Of a stretch of DNA of 64,000 nt, positions 35,601 through 50,600 are shown one piece after another. The notes beneath the pieces were generated by a model. The model searched no databases. It saw only the letters and a list, made by a program, of their open reading frames with translations, and was not told where the DNA came from. Position 1 is the stretch's first letter, and each line of letters begins with the position of its first letter. The position numbers were made by a program, and so were the translations under genes. The stretch spans positions 21,043,003-21,107,002 of the forward strand of contig JANCRA010000007.1 of NCBI GenBank assembly GCA_024362935.1, read 5' to 3'. The stretch comes from Setophaga petechia. Taxonomy: Eukaryota > Chordata > Aves > Passeriformes > Parulidae.

Positions 35601-38600
35601 TACAGTTTATTTAGTGCCTTCTCTCATAATATCATTGGAAATGGCTGCCTCACAAAGTGTTCCACAGCATGCCAGTTATTAAAGAAATTAAGTGTCATGC
35701 TCAAGGAAACAGAAGCCTTTGGGTTCTAACATTACATGCAGAGTATTCTAGGGATTTCACTTCAACTACCAAGGATAAAATTTAGGTCCCAGTCTTATAT
35801 GAATTTCCTCTGTAACTACGGGATGACCTTTCTTTAATGGAAAGGTTTTCCAGATATATGAAGTTTTCATCATAACAACAGCTCTGTAGGTTTTGAATTA
35901 ATTGATTAACTATTTCTAAACTGTGACTTGCAAAAGTAATGATGACCAAGAAGAGCTTAAAGCTGATTAAATGTGACAGTTGGTAGTATTCAGACAGAGA
36001 TTCAGATATGTCCATCTAAATAGTCTTGACAGCAGCTTTTGCCAACTTTTTCTTTTTTTTTTCATATCTGCTTTGATCAACCTCTCCAGAGAAACTTTTA
36101 GTGATTTCCATGATGGTACCATTTAGAAGATGAAACTGCCCTGCACAATTCTAAGTCAAGTGTTTCACCCGCACAAACCAGATCAATAAATGTGATTTCC
36201 TGTCTCAGTTCCAAAATTATAAAATCACCGAACAACAAAATAAAATGCCCTAAGTTGAGGCTTATTCAAAGGGCATTCATCTTATTCAAAGATAAGATAA
36301 GACTGGTATCTGAAGGTCTCCAAGTCAAGCAGAGTCAATGCTTCCCAAGTCCTGTGTAGTTTCTAAATATATAGTACAGATTTCTTGTTGGCTCATTTAG
36401 TTCTTGGGTGTATCTCGTTAAGTAAGAGGAGAACTCAAAAATTTGTATCCCTTAAATTAACTAGCTTAAGGAAACAATAAGGAATTTTCTTATTTTTTAT
36501 AATTTCCATGATTTAGGTACCTATGCCGTTCCTTACTGTTGATGAAGAGATGGCATTCTGCTTACACATTACATCTGTACACCTCACAGCCTTTTGTGCA
36601 ATATACTATACTTTCCTTTGGAGAAACTACTAAGTAGATTTTTGTCATAGATGGAATGGGATATCTTGTAGTTAAACAGCCATATGTATATCATTTTTGT
36701 TAAGTGAGCTAGTGATCTAATTGATAGAGCTAGTGAAGTAACAGCATTTATACACCGAGGTTTTCAAACCTGTTTTCAAGTATGGGCCCTCATCATTAGT
36801 ACACCATGATCTAGAGCAAAAACCTGGTACATGATCAGCATGTTATTCACACTTCTCTGCTGAAAAAGGAGTATTTACATGAACTGGATACAATCTGTTT
36901 CGCACTGAATTTGATGAATGATTTAATGTCCCAAAGAATACACAGGCACCTAATACCCAGCATGTGTGCTTTTGGTTTCTGGCACTTACAGGGTAGGAAT
37001 ACTTACTACCAGGAAATTACTAACTTGCCATTCTGCTTTGATTCTGCAAATCCTTATCAAGATAGTGAATCCAAAGCCATGCTTGTTTTTGACCCCCTGC
37101 TGCTAATTTCTGTGCATTTGTTTCCCAAGCTTCCTAATTCTCACCAGCTGGCAGGTATAAATCCCATCCCAGTGACGAGCCAGCTTGTTTCAGTGTACAG
37201 AGCAATGATTGAGATCTTCCTCACAAATATCTATACACACAGCTTGTGATCTGAGCCTACTGTGATTAACTACGGGCTTTGCAGAACACAGCTGAGAAGG
37301 AGAAATCAAAAGAGATTCCATTGGGGAATATAAGTACTTACAAACAAGTTGTCACATTTGTGTGAAGAATTCCTGTTTACTTGGAAGAACATAGTACTCT
37401 GAAGAAATATTGTGTCTTCCCTGCAAGGCAGGTAATGCACATTTTGCTTGCAGTCATACTCAAATAACTTTTGTCATTTTAAACCCAGAGATGCATATGC
37501 AAGCTACCACATCGACTTGTGCCTGTTCTGCTCAGTGTGCCTCAGGCCCTGCTGCCTTAGTGCCAAGTCAATTTATGGAAAAGGGAAAGTCCAGGAAGAA
37601 TTGCCTTCCTCTTCCAGCAAAGTGAGGGTCTATGCTCTGAAATCCAGGGAGATGCAACTCCTGCTTCGTTGCTGTCTGAAACCTGAGCTCCTTCCTTTAG
37701 CTAAATAAGCAGCATTGCACTGAAAACTAGAGAAGCACAAATCCCATTACATAGCAGCCTGAGGCTGGGCTTCACATTACAGATGTAACAAGCTCCTCTG
37801 CTTCTTCAGAGAAGCTGGGGAGTGCATAACAGGGGGAAAGGGATCAGTAAGCATTGTGAAAGAGCCTCTGTGAAGATGAAAGTCTCAGCAACCATTTCCC
37901 TCAGGAAGCAAAAGATGAAATGCTCTATACTACTTTCTAATTAAAAATTCAAACTGTTGCCTTATGAAAAAGAGTCTTACTTTTATCTTCAAACTCTGAA
38001 GTTTTTAAGACTTACTCCTAAACATACTGTTGGGAATTTCTTCCTCTTGAAAATTCCTGATGTTTTTTCAGTTCAAGACTCAGAAGAGAGGTCAGGGTGG
38101 GTGTACCCCACTAATTTCAAAGCCTAGGCACTCTGTGGGCTGGCAGCTTGTAAAGGAAGCCAGAGCACACCCTGTGAGCCCTCAGCCTCCAAGAGTTATG
38201 GCCAACAGGTTTGGGAACAGGCTGCAACTTATTCTCTGAAGGGCTCAAGAGCACTCTCCACAGGGAATACAGATGGCAAGAGCTTTGGCAGGCTGCACGT
38301 TTGGGAATCGGAGACAAGGCAGAGCTGAAACGTAGTTACTGCCACAGGAAATTAATTCAAATTAAACACTGCTAGCGTAACAGTGGGGAAGACTGATCTG
38401 TCACCCTGCCTTCAATGTCAGAAAATCCTGTGCTGAGGATTGAAGCCCAGAGGTCTGTAACATACTTCCTATCTACCTACCTCAGAGTTACTTCTGAGTT
38501 TATCAGAATGACAATGCTATGTCTCAGTAACGAAAGGGAAGAAAGAGGAGGACTATATTAAGTAGTAATAACAACTTCCTCTTTCAAATAAATTTACATT

Positions 38601-41600
38601 ACATTTTTTGCATGGAACCTTACAGTTCACAAGGTTAGCAATATTTCTCACAAGAAAATACATTCCAGTATAAATGGACAAGCAACCAAATAAACTATCA
38701 ATGATTCAGAATTAGAAGAAAAGGTATTATACTTCTAAATATCAGGCATCGATTTGCTGATGGAATACATGTTGTGTAGTAACAATAACTTCAGTTCCTA
38801 GAAGTGATACGTGCTTATGTACACACACCATAAACAAAAGTCTGACAAAAATGTATTTTCTAATGTTTCTATGATAAATTACTCTCTATGTTAATCATAT
38901 TGATTGTGTAATGACTTTGCATCCAATTTATCTCTAACATTGAGAAAATACAAAACTGCTGAAAATCTTCTAAAATTTCCCCCCATGTTTAAGCAGAGCT
39001 TATGGACACTGTGGATCACATCCCTTGGTCTTCCATCTGAAGGACACCACCATCAGACTGTAAACTCTGTTTGCCATGTGGGTGGAGATACTGCTACTGT
39101 GGCTGCTTAACTCTGCAGTTACCAACAGCATACGATTATTTTCACTTGAGACTGCTGCTCAATGCAGGACCAACACTGACAGCAGCTGGAAGGTGTTAAC
39201 AACATGTACTTAAGTGCCAAAAGAACACAGATAAGACACAGTTCTCCTCAACCCAGCAACACAAGGAAATTCCACAAATCATCAAGCTAGATGAGTACTT
39301 GTTTGAGATGAGAGAGTAGAGGAAGAAGCCCCTAAGCAGTGCTGATGGTGGACAGAAACATCAAGAACAACTTCTCAAGTCAAAAGTGAAACAAAGTCAA
39401 GCTGTGTTAGCAGCCTAGTTATATCTCTGCAGGAAATAATTTGATTTGAAGAATAGGTATGTGTTAGCACTCGCTTAAGAATCAGGACATTTGGCCTAGG
39501 ACAGCGACTGCTGAACTCTCAAACCTACCACAAGGTTATTGTTCTTGTCCATTACATACTACACTGGCTCTCCAAAGAATAACACACAAATTACAATATT
39601 CATGTCTTATCCTCACAGTACTAAAGTGTACAGGACACACAAGAAACTGCCTCACGTTCAGAACTGTAACCCTAGTCTTTAGGCAGTAAAGAACAGATCA
39701 TAACCAGGAAAAAACTAATTCATGCTAGAGCCTGTGCTTCCTGCTCAGAGACAATTCAAGTAAGACAAACAACGACTCGTTTACTTTAGAAGGTTAATTC
39801 CAATTGACCTAGGATCTGAATTGGTGGCAAAATCCCCAAAGTTTATTCCTCCCCACTTTGGGGAATAAACTGCACTATTTACCCAGGTTCCCTGTACAGA
39901 CAGTAGCAAGAAATGATTGTCAGAGAGCAGTGCAAGTTGCAGGAGAGCTGGGTCATCTCCACAAGATGCCAGAGACAGTCTCTGTAAAGCAGCACATGCC
40001 ACTTTGATAATTGCCTTACTGAGATGGCCCCTCAATGGCTTTAAGTGGGGTCAAAGGGTGCACCTAGGTGTGACCTCAGGTCATATGCCAAGACAAGTGG
40101 CATAAGGCATGACACAATCACTGCAGCTGCACAGATCCATGAATCTGCCCCAATTTTCTGCCTGCTAAACTAGCTGGAACTGCAAGTTTCTTTCTAGATG
40201 ATCAAGTGGGATCAGCTAACCCCACCAAGTCACTTGTGTAAGATGCTGAGATACTGTGGTGATAAAAATAGTACAAAAATCTTTATTGACTAGGGTTTCT
40301 TCAGATTACAGAGATCTTTAAAGAGCATGTTAAGTATGACAAATGCCTGAGTGGAGAATAGTATAAAGAGACAGAGGAGGCTCAAATGGGACACTGGTGC
40401 TTGCTCCTTTGTGATTTCTGTCCTCTTAGAGCTTCCTGCTACTAACTACTGTTGTCTTCTTAGACACAACTCTTTCTTGGGTCAGCTGTTTCTGTTTGTT
40501 CTTCTATGTCTGTGGAAGGAAGAAGGAAAGTGGGCTTGCTGGGGGCAACATGCTGCCTACACATTGTCTCCAGGGAAAGACAGAGGATCAAGAACTGATT
40601 AGGCTGAAAATACCTATGGCAATTCTTCAAAACTGGTCCTCCCTACATGGTAATCATTCAGGTGTAGCTCCTCTCTCTGTCTTCCAAGCTGGTTCCCTGT
40701 AAGTGACTTTACTTCATTAGTAAAACGTGCTAGAATATGCTAGTGCCCAATCCTCATTAATCTTACCCACTGCACTGGTACAGCACAGTGAGTAGCTGTT
40801 GTTGAGATAACTGGCTTCCATTAGCAACCATGTGATTGGCAGGACGATAAAGTCTTTTCCCTTGCAGGTCAGCTGCTTTTTAAGAAGAGGGCAATCCTGC
40901 TGATCCATCTTTTAGCTACAGTCTCTCACTGAGTCCCAAATCTCCTGCCTTTTAGCTTTGATACGGTTCAAGCTTTCCCCCTTGTATCAGCCCCTACCTG
41001 TCATCAGCTCCTCTGTACCAAACAGCCAATATCAGGAGTTTGACCTCAGGGCACAGTCCGGGTGGGCAGGTAAAACCTGACCACTGGACCTACTTCCTTA
41101 TCTTTCATATCCTGCAATTCATGAAGAAGTATCAAATTCAAACTAAAAAACAGAAGCATGACCTTTTATAAGAACCTTCTGAAAAAGGCTCTGTTGCCTT
41201 TCTAAGTATTCTTGAAAAGAACTGTCATCTACCCTATTAAGACAGAAATGCATCACAAATAAGGAGAAGAGGGAAAGCACTGAAAATCCTTACTAAATGT
41301 TAGAAGTTTTTTATGTGTGCTTGAAATACCTTTTGGTGATGCACACAAAAATATAGTAAAACCAAACCCAATCTAATATGCTAGAACTGTTCTACATCTG
41401 CAAGCTCCAGCTGCAACCCAATAGAGAGTTGCTCAAACTTTTCTGTTTATAAAGTATATTAAGTCAATCAAATTCACATGACCTACAGAGCATCCTCTGT
41501 ACAGTGCTTGAGAGAATTCTAAATGTAATTGCTAACATAAATGAAGAGCTATCATAAACAACATAATACCTATTTAAGTGACATACTCCCCAGTTAGTGC

Positions 41601-44600
41601 TAAAAACATACGAAAATCTTTATTTCCTGTAGCAAGTATGAGCACACCCTGCCCTCTGCATATATGGAAATCATGTTTTCCCTTGAAAGAAACATAGGCT
41701 CTGCAAGGACTCCACTTAGGCGAATGACAGAAATGGTGCCAAAATCTCAACATCCTTTCCCTTCAAATGAAATTATCTAAGTACAAATTGGAAGATGTTA
41801 AGTCTCTTTTAACACTGACAATAAAAACAGAGTTAAAAGAGAACCCAAAAGAAGAAGGCTGCTAGTCAAGACAAGACTTGTGGCATGAACAAGTCTTGTA
41901 GCCATAATCCTGTATCCTTCTCACATTGTACACACTTACCCACTGTAGATATTGTTCATTATTGTATTACTGTGAGAATGTAACAGGCAACCCTAGGTTT
42001 TAGTTTTTTCATTTAAAAAGACACAGTATTTTACTAAGTCCTTTCTAACTACCACGAGAAATCTGAATACTTTTGCCTCAAGAAGCTTCCCTTCTGAAAT
42101 GCCCTTAAATAATCTTGTTGTGAAAAACCTACTAAATTATTAAAAGCAAAAATATTCTTACTATATAGATAATTTGGTATTTGGTATAGAATTCTTTCTT
42201 ACTTTCTCTTATTTTTTAATGACTTTGATAGGCTCATAATGGCACTGAAAAATATCACTAACATCTGCAGAAGGGTAAAGATCCTCCATGTGCAGTAAAC
42301 TATTCATTTCACTATGATACACTTACAATTTAGTGAAATAATAAATCCTTTGTAAAAGCTAACTTCAAGCATGAAAATGTTTTGAAGATCCTCTATTATG
42401 GTGGTTATAATGTCCAAATTGACAAGATTTTAGTAGATTTTAGTCTGGGAAAACTTTCCTTTTGGCAAGATCTGTGGAAAAGTGCTTCCAATATTACAGC
42501 ATTTAAAATATAATTAAATTAAATTTTATGTAGAATAAAGATCATCCAGTTGGAATAAAGCTGCTTGCCAACAATTTAAAAGAATTCCACGCAACAAATT
42601 CAGGAAAGGAAATGTTAAATAACACGATGCCTGATTCTGCTATCCAGAGAGCAGTTATGTAGACAGGAGCAAATGCTCACAATGGAATCAGACCAGCACA
42701 CACCAGGATGACACATACACTCTTGCAAAAAGACATCAAAGGACCTTCACAAAATTGTCAGGACCAAAATTCAATCCAGTATTCCTGTAACAGTACTACC
42801 AGTAGTACAGTGCCCCCTAACCACACACTGGAGAAACAGCTTAATACTAAATTACAGGGAATAGTGCTACTAACAACACTTCAAATAACTGCTTTTCACA
42901 ACTAATTACATGGGAATGCAAAACCATGAAAGGTTCTTGAATTTAATAACTTCAGCATTGGTCAGAAGGGGAAATTAGAAGGATAAAAAACACCAACTAG
43001 TGTCTTACTTGTCTGAGGTCGATGAAAGCTAACTGCAGGGTGTCTCCCTGGAATCCTGGCACAGGCTCAGAACTAGCAAACACTGCAAAAAAAAGGTTAA
43101 AATATTACGGATGTAGATTTATTTTTTTTAGTCTAACAGAAAAATCAAGTTCTATGCAATATAAATGCTAAGTAGCATAGTTTCATAGGAATAGTTTAAC
43201 AACTCACAGTGATTTAAACCAAACAAATCAACAAACAACCTTTCGACAGTTTTTCCCATAATCCTAAAGAATAATACTTTTAGGAGTATTATTAGAAATT
43301 TTGCTTCAAGTTCTAACCCCGTAGTAATGCAACAACAACAGAAACCAAGATATTTTTTAGCCTGAGGTGCATGATTACTGAAGAATTTCAAAATAATACC
43401 GATTCCATGGCTGTCAATGTATTTTCAGACATCTGCCTTTGTTACAGCAAACCTTCACCTCCAGCCAAACATCATTAAAAGACAAACACTAAGGTGGGAG
43501 TTGGTTTCATGTGTAGACAACAGGTAGAAAGCCCTACATGCCATGGTCAGTGCAGAGCTGAAATGCTTGCTCATGCCTTTTAGCCTGCCTATCAGTAATG
43601 AACTTCTGCTCATTCTGAACCCAAAATTGGCTGTCAAAATTGGCAAGCAAAAATATATTCATAATACAAAAAATGGCAACACAGAAAGTGAAAGAAAGTC
43701 AGCTACTTGTATAAACCAGGAAAAGATCAATAGTTGTTAAACTTAAGAATAAATACACTTTTTGTTGTTATTATCCCAGTCACAAGTTGGTAGCAAAGAC
43801 AAACAACCACTGCCTCACATCCTCACTCAGTTTAGATATCTTATTTCAAAAGAACTTGAGAGTATTTTTCTTATGCCCTTCAGGTAGAACTCACAACAAA
43901 ACAAAGTAGATACTACTGCAACAGCTTTAGAGAAGAGCATCCAAGGCAGTGAAAGGTAATATTTTTTCCAAGTTTGAGAAACAGGTCATTCAATGGTAGA
44001 GGAAACAAAACAAATATATCCAATTTCCAGACCCAGTGCTAAACTCTGTTGTTCTTAATACCAACATTTAGAAGTTACATGAAATCCTTAATATATTTTC
44101 TTAAATGGCTAGTTAGAAAACATGGATTATGTTGGAGGTAAAATTCAGAAAACCACTGCTGTCTGAGCTAAGACGATGGTAAAATAACAGCATCAAACAT
44201 TTACTTCTGAATGTATGGTTTCCACCTAAAGCAGACTAATGAATTCAGATGGACTATTTCACAAGTCTAACAATGACTACATGGAACACAATTTTAGATA
44301 AAGACTCTTACTTAAATGGTACAAGAAACCACTAGGACCATCTCAGAATACTTAAAAATAGCTTAGTAATAGATGAATATGGTATTAGAGTAGCAGCTTT
44401 ACCAGTAGAAGCAGAATTTATTACTTGTATTACACTAGTGCAAAAGTTATTTTATGAGAGTCATGTAATAGGAGAATGAATTCAACCACAATAGAACTCT
44501 ATGCTTTACCAACTAAAAAAAAAAAAGTAACAATCAAATGCCTTAGGGAGACCATTGCAATGTCACAGACAAGTACTGGTAACATTGGCAAATGCTCACT

Positions 44601-47600
44601 GATTACTGTATTCAAGTGTGAATTTTACATTGTCTGGCCTTCCTACTTTATAAGTAACACCAACTTTCTAGAGGCATTTTCATGGAATTTTAATTGACCA
44701 CAAACATGCCCTAAAAAAAAAAGAAAGGAAACAGTAGAAAAAACGTACCTTACACTCACTATTTTATAGGGGGAGTTTTCTCATAATAAACTCTTTAAAT
44801 CAGGAAAGACAAAACAGCTTCTACAATCACCAGCCTTCAGAATTACAGAGATGCCTAAGCCTAGGAACCTTAGGCACCCTACTGCACAGCCTAGGCTGAA
44901 GGGCTGTGTGTCTGTCTACATGGCTGTCCTCTGCAGGTATTTCATGGCCACCAGGAACACCCTTCCTAAGGACAGCAAAGCTGAGCTCTGAGGTCAGCCA
45001 AACCCAGAGTTTAAACAGAACCCCACACTCCAACAGGGAATCCTAAGCAAAGCTCCACAGCAAAGAGATAAGAGATACAGGAGTTGTGAGCTAGGGGAGC
45101 ACATTAATAAGGAGGATATGCATGGTGGTCAGAAGGGGTATTTTCTACACCCCTTAAAGCAGAAAGGTAAGGTCCACCAGATCATCTGATCTGATCCTAA
45201 CTTTCTGTTCTTACACAGTACACTGCCATCAGCTTCCCCCACCAGAATCTCAGCTCTTCCAGCTACTCCACAATTAGAGCTAGCACTGGGAGAAAGAAGA
45301 TCAATGGCAAAAAAAGGGTTACAGAACTGAAAAATAAATAGAACTGAAAACTGTGACCTTTGGAAAGTCTTTTCAGTTAGCTTTTGGCACTTTACACTTC
45401 GGGAGATATCTTCCTACAGCAGAATACTCTTACATGCCACGGGGCAAATATTTGCATCTTTTATGTGCTCATCAAGCTAAGAGAGTTTGGAATTTATCCC
45501 AATGCATTAAATAATACAGAATAATTACATTTCTCTGCTTAATACCAAGTAGCATTGCAGCTGTAGAACAAGAAGTACATAATGTACCAAACCTAATTGC
45601 TGTACAAGCTTTGTTCTCTTAAACTACAGTTTTATACTACGAATGCATTTACAACATTAGGGACACTCATTATAGCACAAACATTTATTCTCACATTTGG
45701 AACATTCTGACAGGTGACTACAATAGAATTTGCCTCATCATTATAATTTCATGAGTTCAGAGGGCAAAAAGATAATCTACTTATGGCAACAGTCAGACAG
45801 TTCCCCCTCCACCCTCAGCACAGGGCTTTTAAGTTTTGCTAACAATTTTACAAAGCTAATTAAATATTTTCTACTGCACAGCATATTAGGAAGATATAAG
45901 AACAGGATTAACATTCTTAATGTCTTTGTCCTAAGGGCCCTTTTCTAGATAGTAATGAAGCACTGTCATATATACATCTTTTAAAATATTCACCCCCTAC
46001 AATCATTCTAGGCTTAAAGAGGATTTGCAGGGGTAGGGGGCTGGTTGTTGTTTGGCTTAATGTGCATAAAAGCATTCTGGAATTTTATAATATAGGAGAA
46101 TGAAATGCAAAGATCACTATTAAACTGTCACTCTCAGGGGCAAACAACTGGCTGTTTGGAAGTTTGAATCAAAACCTCAAATATTTGGAAAATGTCGGTT
46201 GAAAATATATATTATATGAATCTGGTATTCTCAAGGTTTTTGTTGACATCTTTTCTTCCTCTGCTTTGCTGATACTGTGTATTTAGAACAAAAACAATGT
46301 GGGTCCTCAGTATGTTCAATCTCAACATACTTCCTCGTAACAGACAGTTTAGAAATATAAAGAAGATGGGATCAAATGAAACAAATATACAAAAACAGGC
46401 TGGGAGGTAAAATATAAATTATAATGATTAATATAAATGTTGCAAAGATTACTTCAGTCCATTTTCTTTTTAATACTTTGCTTTGATCTTATAATTACAT
46501 TTTGTATACAGGATATATGAGAATTGACATATATACATACATGTATTAATGGAGATCTTAAGATAAAGGCTGTACCTACTAAATGGAATTTAAGATATCT
46601 TTAACTGTAAATTGCACTGAATTTCTACACAATTCTAGATTTATTTACAGGTCTTTTAATTTTATTGGCTCAAAGTCCCATCTTTTAGGCATCATCTGGT
46701 TGCGCCTCTCTGTTGGTCTGGGAATTCAGAACCTAATTCTTGGCAAATAGTTTTGCTGTTCAGTGGAAGAAATGAAAAACCAAAGTCCAGACTTTGAATC
46801 AAAAGCTAAATGAGGACAGTTTAACTCCAGCCTCATAGCACTGATTCACAGGCGGGACAGCAAAGCTACAGAAGTATTTTTAAAGGAAGAGCAGAGAATC
46901 AGGGGACTGTCGCAGCCACTTTGCAGCCCTGTTGGATGCTCCAGCTGTTCAAACAGGCCTGGAGGGAGCCTTGCTGAGGGAGCTGCCAGCTGGCAGGCAG
47001 CAGCCCCCCGTGCCAGCAAGGCCTCTGTGCTTCCTGTGCCCCCGCGCTGCCACATGCGAGCGGCAGATGAAGGATGGCCTCCGGCCAGTGAGGTTAACCC
47101 GACTGCCCAGAGGGGACAGGAGCAGGGGGCCTCCAGAGAAGAACACGTGCCTTTTCAAGGAAATACAGCATCTGGGTTCCCCAGCTTCTGGCATGCCCAC
47201 CTGGAGACCACTTTTGGCACTCAGCAGAGAGAGAACACTTTGGTCAGGATGTCACTTGCTTTTGGACACTGCCACTCCCCACGCAGTGGGGGAAAGGAGG
47301 GACTGCCAGGAAGCCACACAGAGGGCTGATCAGGAAAATACAGAGCACTTTGCACTCACTCTCCACTAACCCTTGCTTGCTTATAGGCAACACCCAAAAC
47401 CTTTTCACCCGTTCATATCTGGGTGAAGGAGGACTCTCACTCACCCATATTTCATTCTGTTAACTAATCCTGCCTCACAATTCATCTATGTTAAAATACA
47501 TAAATAAGAAAAAACACAAACATTTAGTTCTTCTAACAATTACAACTTTAGACAAGTTCGAATTCCTTAATAAGAAGCTGATGTAAGCTAAGTAGATCTG

Positions 47601-50600
47601 GATGGTGCCGCTGAAAAGCTAATTTTTTATTATGCACACCTTTCTTCCTATAAAGTGAAATACAGTAACCCACATTTGAATTTCATCTTCAAGAAACAGA
47701 AACACCCCCTTCCCAACCCATTTCCTTCCTTGGGGAACCAAAATGTAACATTCAAGCAAAAGACCACTCTTTGGATTTTATTCAATGGGATTTAGTACGT
47801 TCTATTTTCTGAACAGTGCTTCAGGAACCTCAACCATCCTAGTGAAAATAACCACTAAGAAAGAACGGTACGAAATACAGGGGTAAAACACTGCTCTAGG
47901 TTATAAAATTTGCAGAGGAAGTAGAGAAATACTTTTATTAGAACAGGACAAACTAAAATAAAACTGAAATCTTTTTGGATCGTTTGGAAGGAAACAAAAA
48001 ACATGCTAGAAGAAGAGTGAGATGATGATGACTTTTTTTTTTTCTAAGAATAGAACTTACTGATTTTAACAGATTGCTGGATTGTTGTTTGGACTGTTCA
48101 TTGTTTTTAAACAGAAAAGAAAAAAAGTAACAATTTATCATATTTTTCTGATTTTATTTAGATCTCTCCAGTTAATATTAGAAAGAGTAAAATAATAATG
48201 TTTAAGATCAGAAAAAAATTCTACAATATTGGCAAGAATTTTTAAAAGTTTGCCTTCAGATATTAATAATTTTCTACATGTCATCTAAATTCTTAGTTCA
48301 AAATTCATCTGAGTATACTCCATTGTAAGTAAAATGTCAAACCCATTAATACAATACAGTAGAAAACTCCCAACAGTTGTGAATTATTCGCCCACTCTAA
48401 GCACTAATTGAAATGTCACTGTCGTATCCATTAATCCCAAAGCACCACACAATAAAGCTGGGGGAGGGTGATGAGCAAGAACATAAATCACAGGCATCAC
48501 AGTGAGGCCTGGAATGTGCCTGTGATGGACCTTATGAATGAAACCACATCAGCAAAGCAGTCTGAGCAAAATCTTGTGTCGCTCCTTTATTCCACAGACT
48601 GCAAAATGTGGTTTGTTGCAACACACTATTCTGACAAGCTTCCATAATTGTATTCAAACTGATCAAAGGGCTTCTGTGCAAAATAATTTTTTCCTAACAC
48701 GCTTTAAAAACTTTTTACATAGGAAGAAATTAAGTTCATTCTATTAGCCTTGTACAGCCCATGCTAGAAATTACACAGTGGTGGAAGAATGAATTTTTCA
48801 GTTTTTAAGTTACTAGATTTATGAAACTTTCTTATTTTCGCCAAAGCTTTGGTATGTCCTGTCCATGCCATATACTCTGAATAACAGCTACATATGAAAA
48901 ACCATGTTGTCTTACAGTTATATTACTTTTTTATTTTAAAATAATGAAATATTATCATTTTAGACTAAATAAAACGCTACTAAGATTTCTTCACTGATGA
49001 AGTTTCTGCTGTGCATCAACCAAAGATGGCAGACAGAATGGCAATAGAAATTAGGATGACACCAATCAGGGCCCATATTAGCCTTTGCCTGAGAAGAAAA
49101 TAGTCTGAGAACAAGCCAAAGACCAGATGACAGCTGGAAACAGTGGAATTTCTCCGTTCTTTGCTGTGAACACACTGTTCACACTGTGAGAGTCACCTGC
49201 AAGACCTGCATTTATCCCTGTACTGCTGGAAATCCCAGGGTGACACAGGGCATTCGTCATCTACAGAGAGTAGTGAGGTACTGTGTTGTTCACAGCTGAT
49301 ATTTTAAATATTGGAAACAGAATAATACTGTAATGGATAAGTTTTCTTCACTGTTACACCATGAGTTCAGAAGGCACATGATGGTTTAGTGCTTCCATTA
49401 ATTCAGCTTGTTAAGATGAATGATTATGATGTCAGTGCTATGAATACTATATAATTTCTCTTTTAACAACTGGTAACTTTTTTACATATAGGAAACTACA
49501 CAAATGCACAAACACACTCCCATGTACCTACCTGGAAAGTACACTAATAAATTTGCAACATCAAGCATAGGAAAAGTAAGAAAAGTCAAACCATTATCTG
49601 CTTGGTTAACTTGTACAATCATGGAATTTTAATATCACAATCACAAATATTCTATCAATTTGACCCTGATAGTCCTCTCAGACTGTTCCATGCCCTGAAA
49701 AGCCTTAAGGCTGGACAGTGAGGGACTGTCAGAAAGATGCCTGCTCGACATGTTACTGAATTCAGCTGGAATGTAACAAATAAAGCAGGAGAAGGAAAGA
49801 CAAGTATATGGTTAAAATGTCAAAAACACCCCTAAGTCTGTCCCACAAGCACCTTTTGTGATGCTAACCAAATTGCTTGAAATTAAATTTTCAGTTTCCC
49901 ATAGGTGGCTTCGAATGGAGTAGTCACCATTTTTTTTTCATGTATCCAAACTAAAAGCCTCAGGATATGACTTGAATAACTGCCCCATTTCACAGCTGTC
50001 ACCAAAATCATTGAGTTCTGTGCTTCAAATACATAACAGCAAAGATACTTTGGAAAAAAAAAAAAAACCAAACAAAAAACAACAGAGCAGAAGAATCTGA
50101 AATACACATTGAAAAAAATCTCTAGTGAGCCTTTCCACTCACTGTATCTCAGCCACCAACTATACAACCAGTCCTAACACCTACTCATGGAACTTCCTTC
50201 CTGCAGATAAACAGCTCACCCTGAGCCACGAGCTCCATGCAAAACACAAGGTAATTAATCCTGCCTTCAGTGCTGTATTGAACCAGGTCATAAAATAAAA
50301 CTGATACCATATTTTAACAGTGACAGTAACAAAACATCTAATGGTTACTACATGAGTACTATTATTTTGCACAGTAAGGCAGTAGCAGTTCTAGGAGTGA
50401 GGAAAATCCTACATAACAGCACATTTAAATATCTGTATCATAATAGATGAACTCAAGAAAAAAACATTAGAATTTTATAGACATTTGACTTTTTTTTCCT
50501 AACCATTAAAACTTAATATTTATGTAGTAGTTTTAGGCAATTTTGTACTAAACTAAATCTTTACTGGATATAGTGGTTATGATCCCATTAGGAGTCACAA

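Larger units (their letters stand above)
21060..43008 (-). other. EXOC6: EXOC6 large intron (21.9 kb)
   Basis: Donor CAA/GTAAGA at 43008, acceptor at 21060. It is mostly AT-rich with no exon-like open frame that I recognise. It contains a CRE palindrome (21767-21784), a purine run with A30 (26590-26619), an old repeat-like segment (about 28930-29060) and a nuclear-receptor half-site cluster (40047-40083). Everything else between about 22000 and 43000 looks like unremarkable intronic DNA. Confidence 0.8.

Noticed and set aside
44815..45200. Possible old repeat with TAGGCACC-type phrases
   Set aside because: The resemblance is too weak to name a family or set borders.
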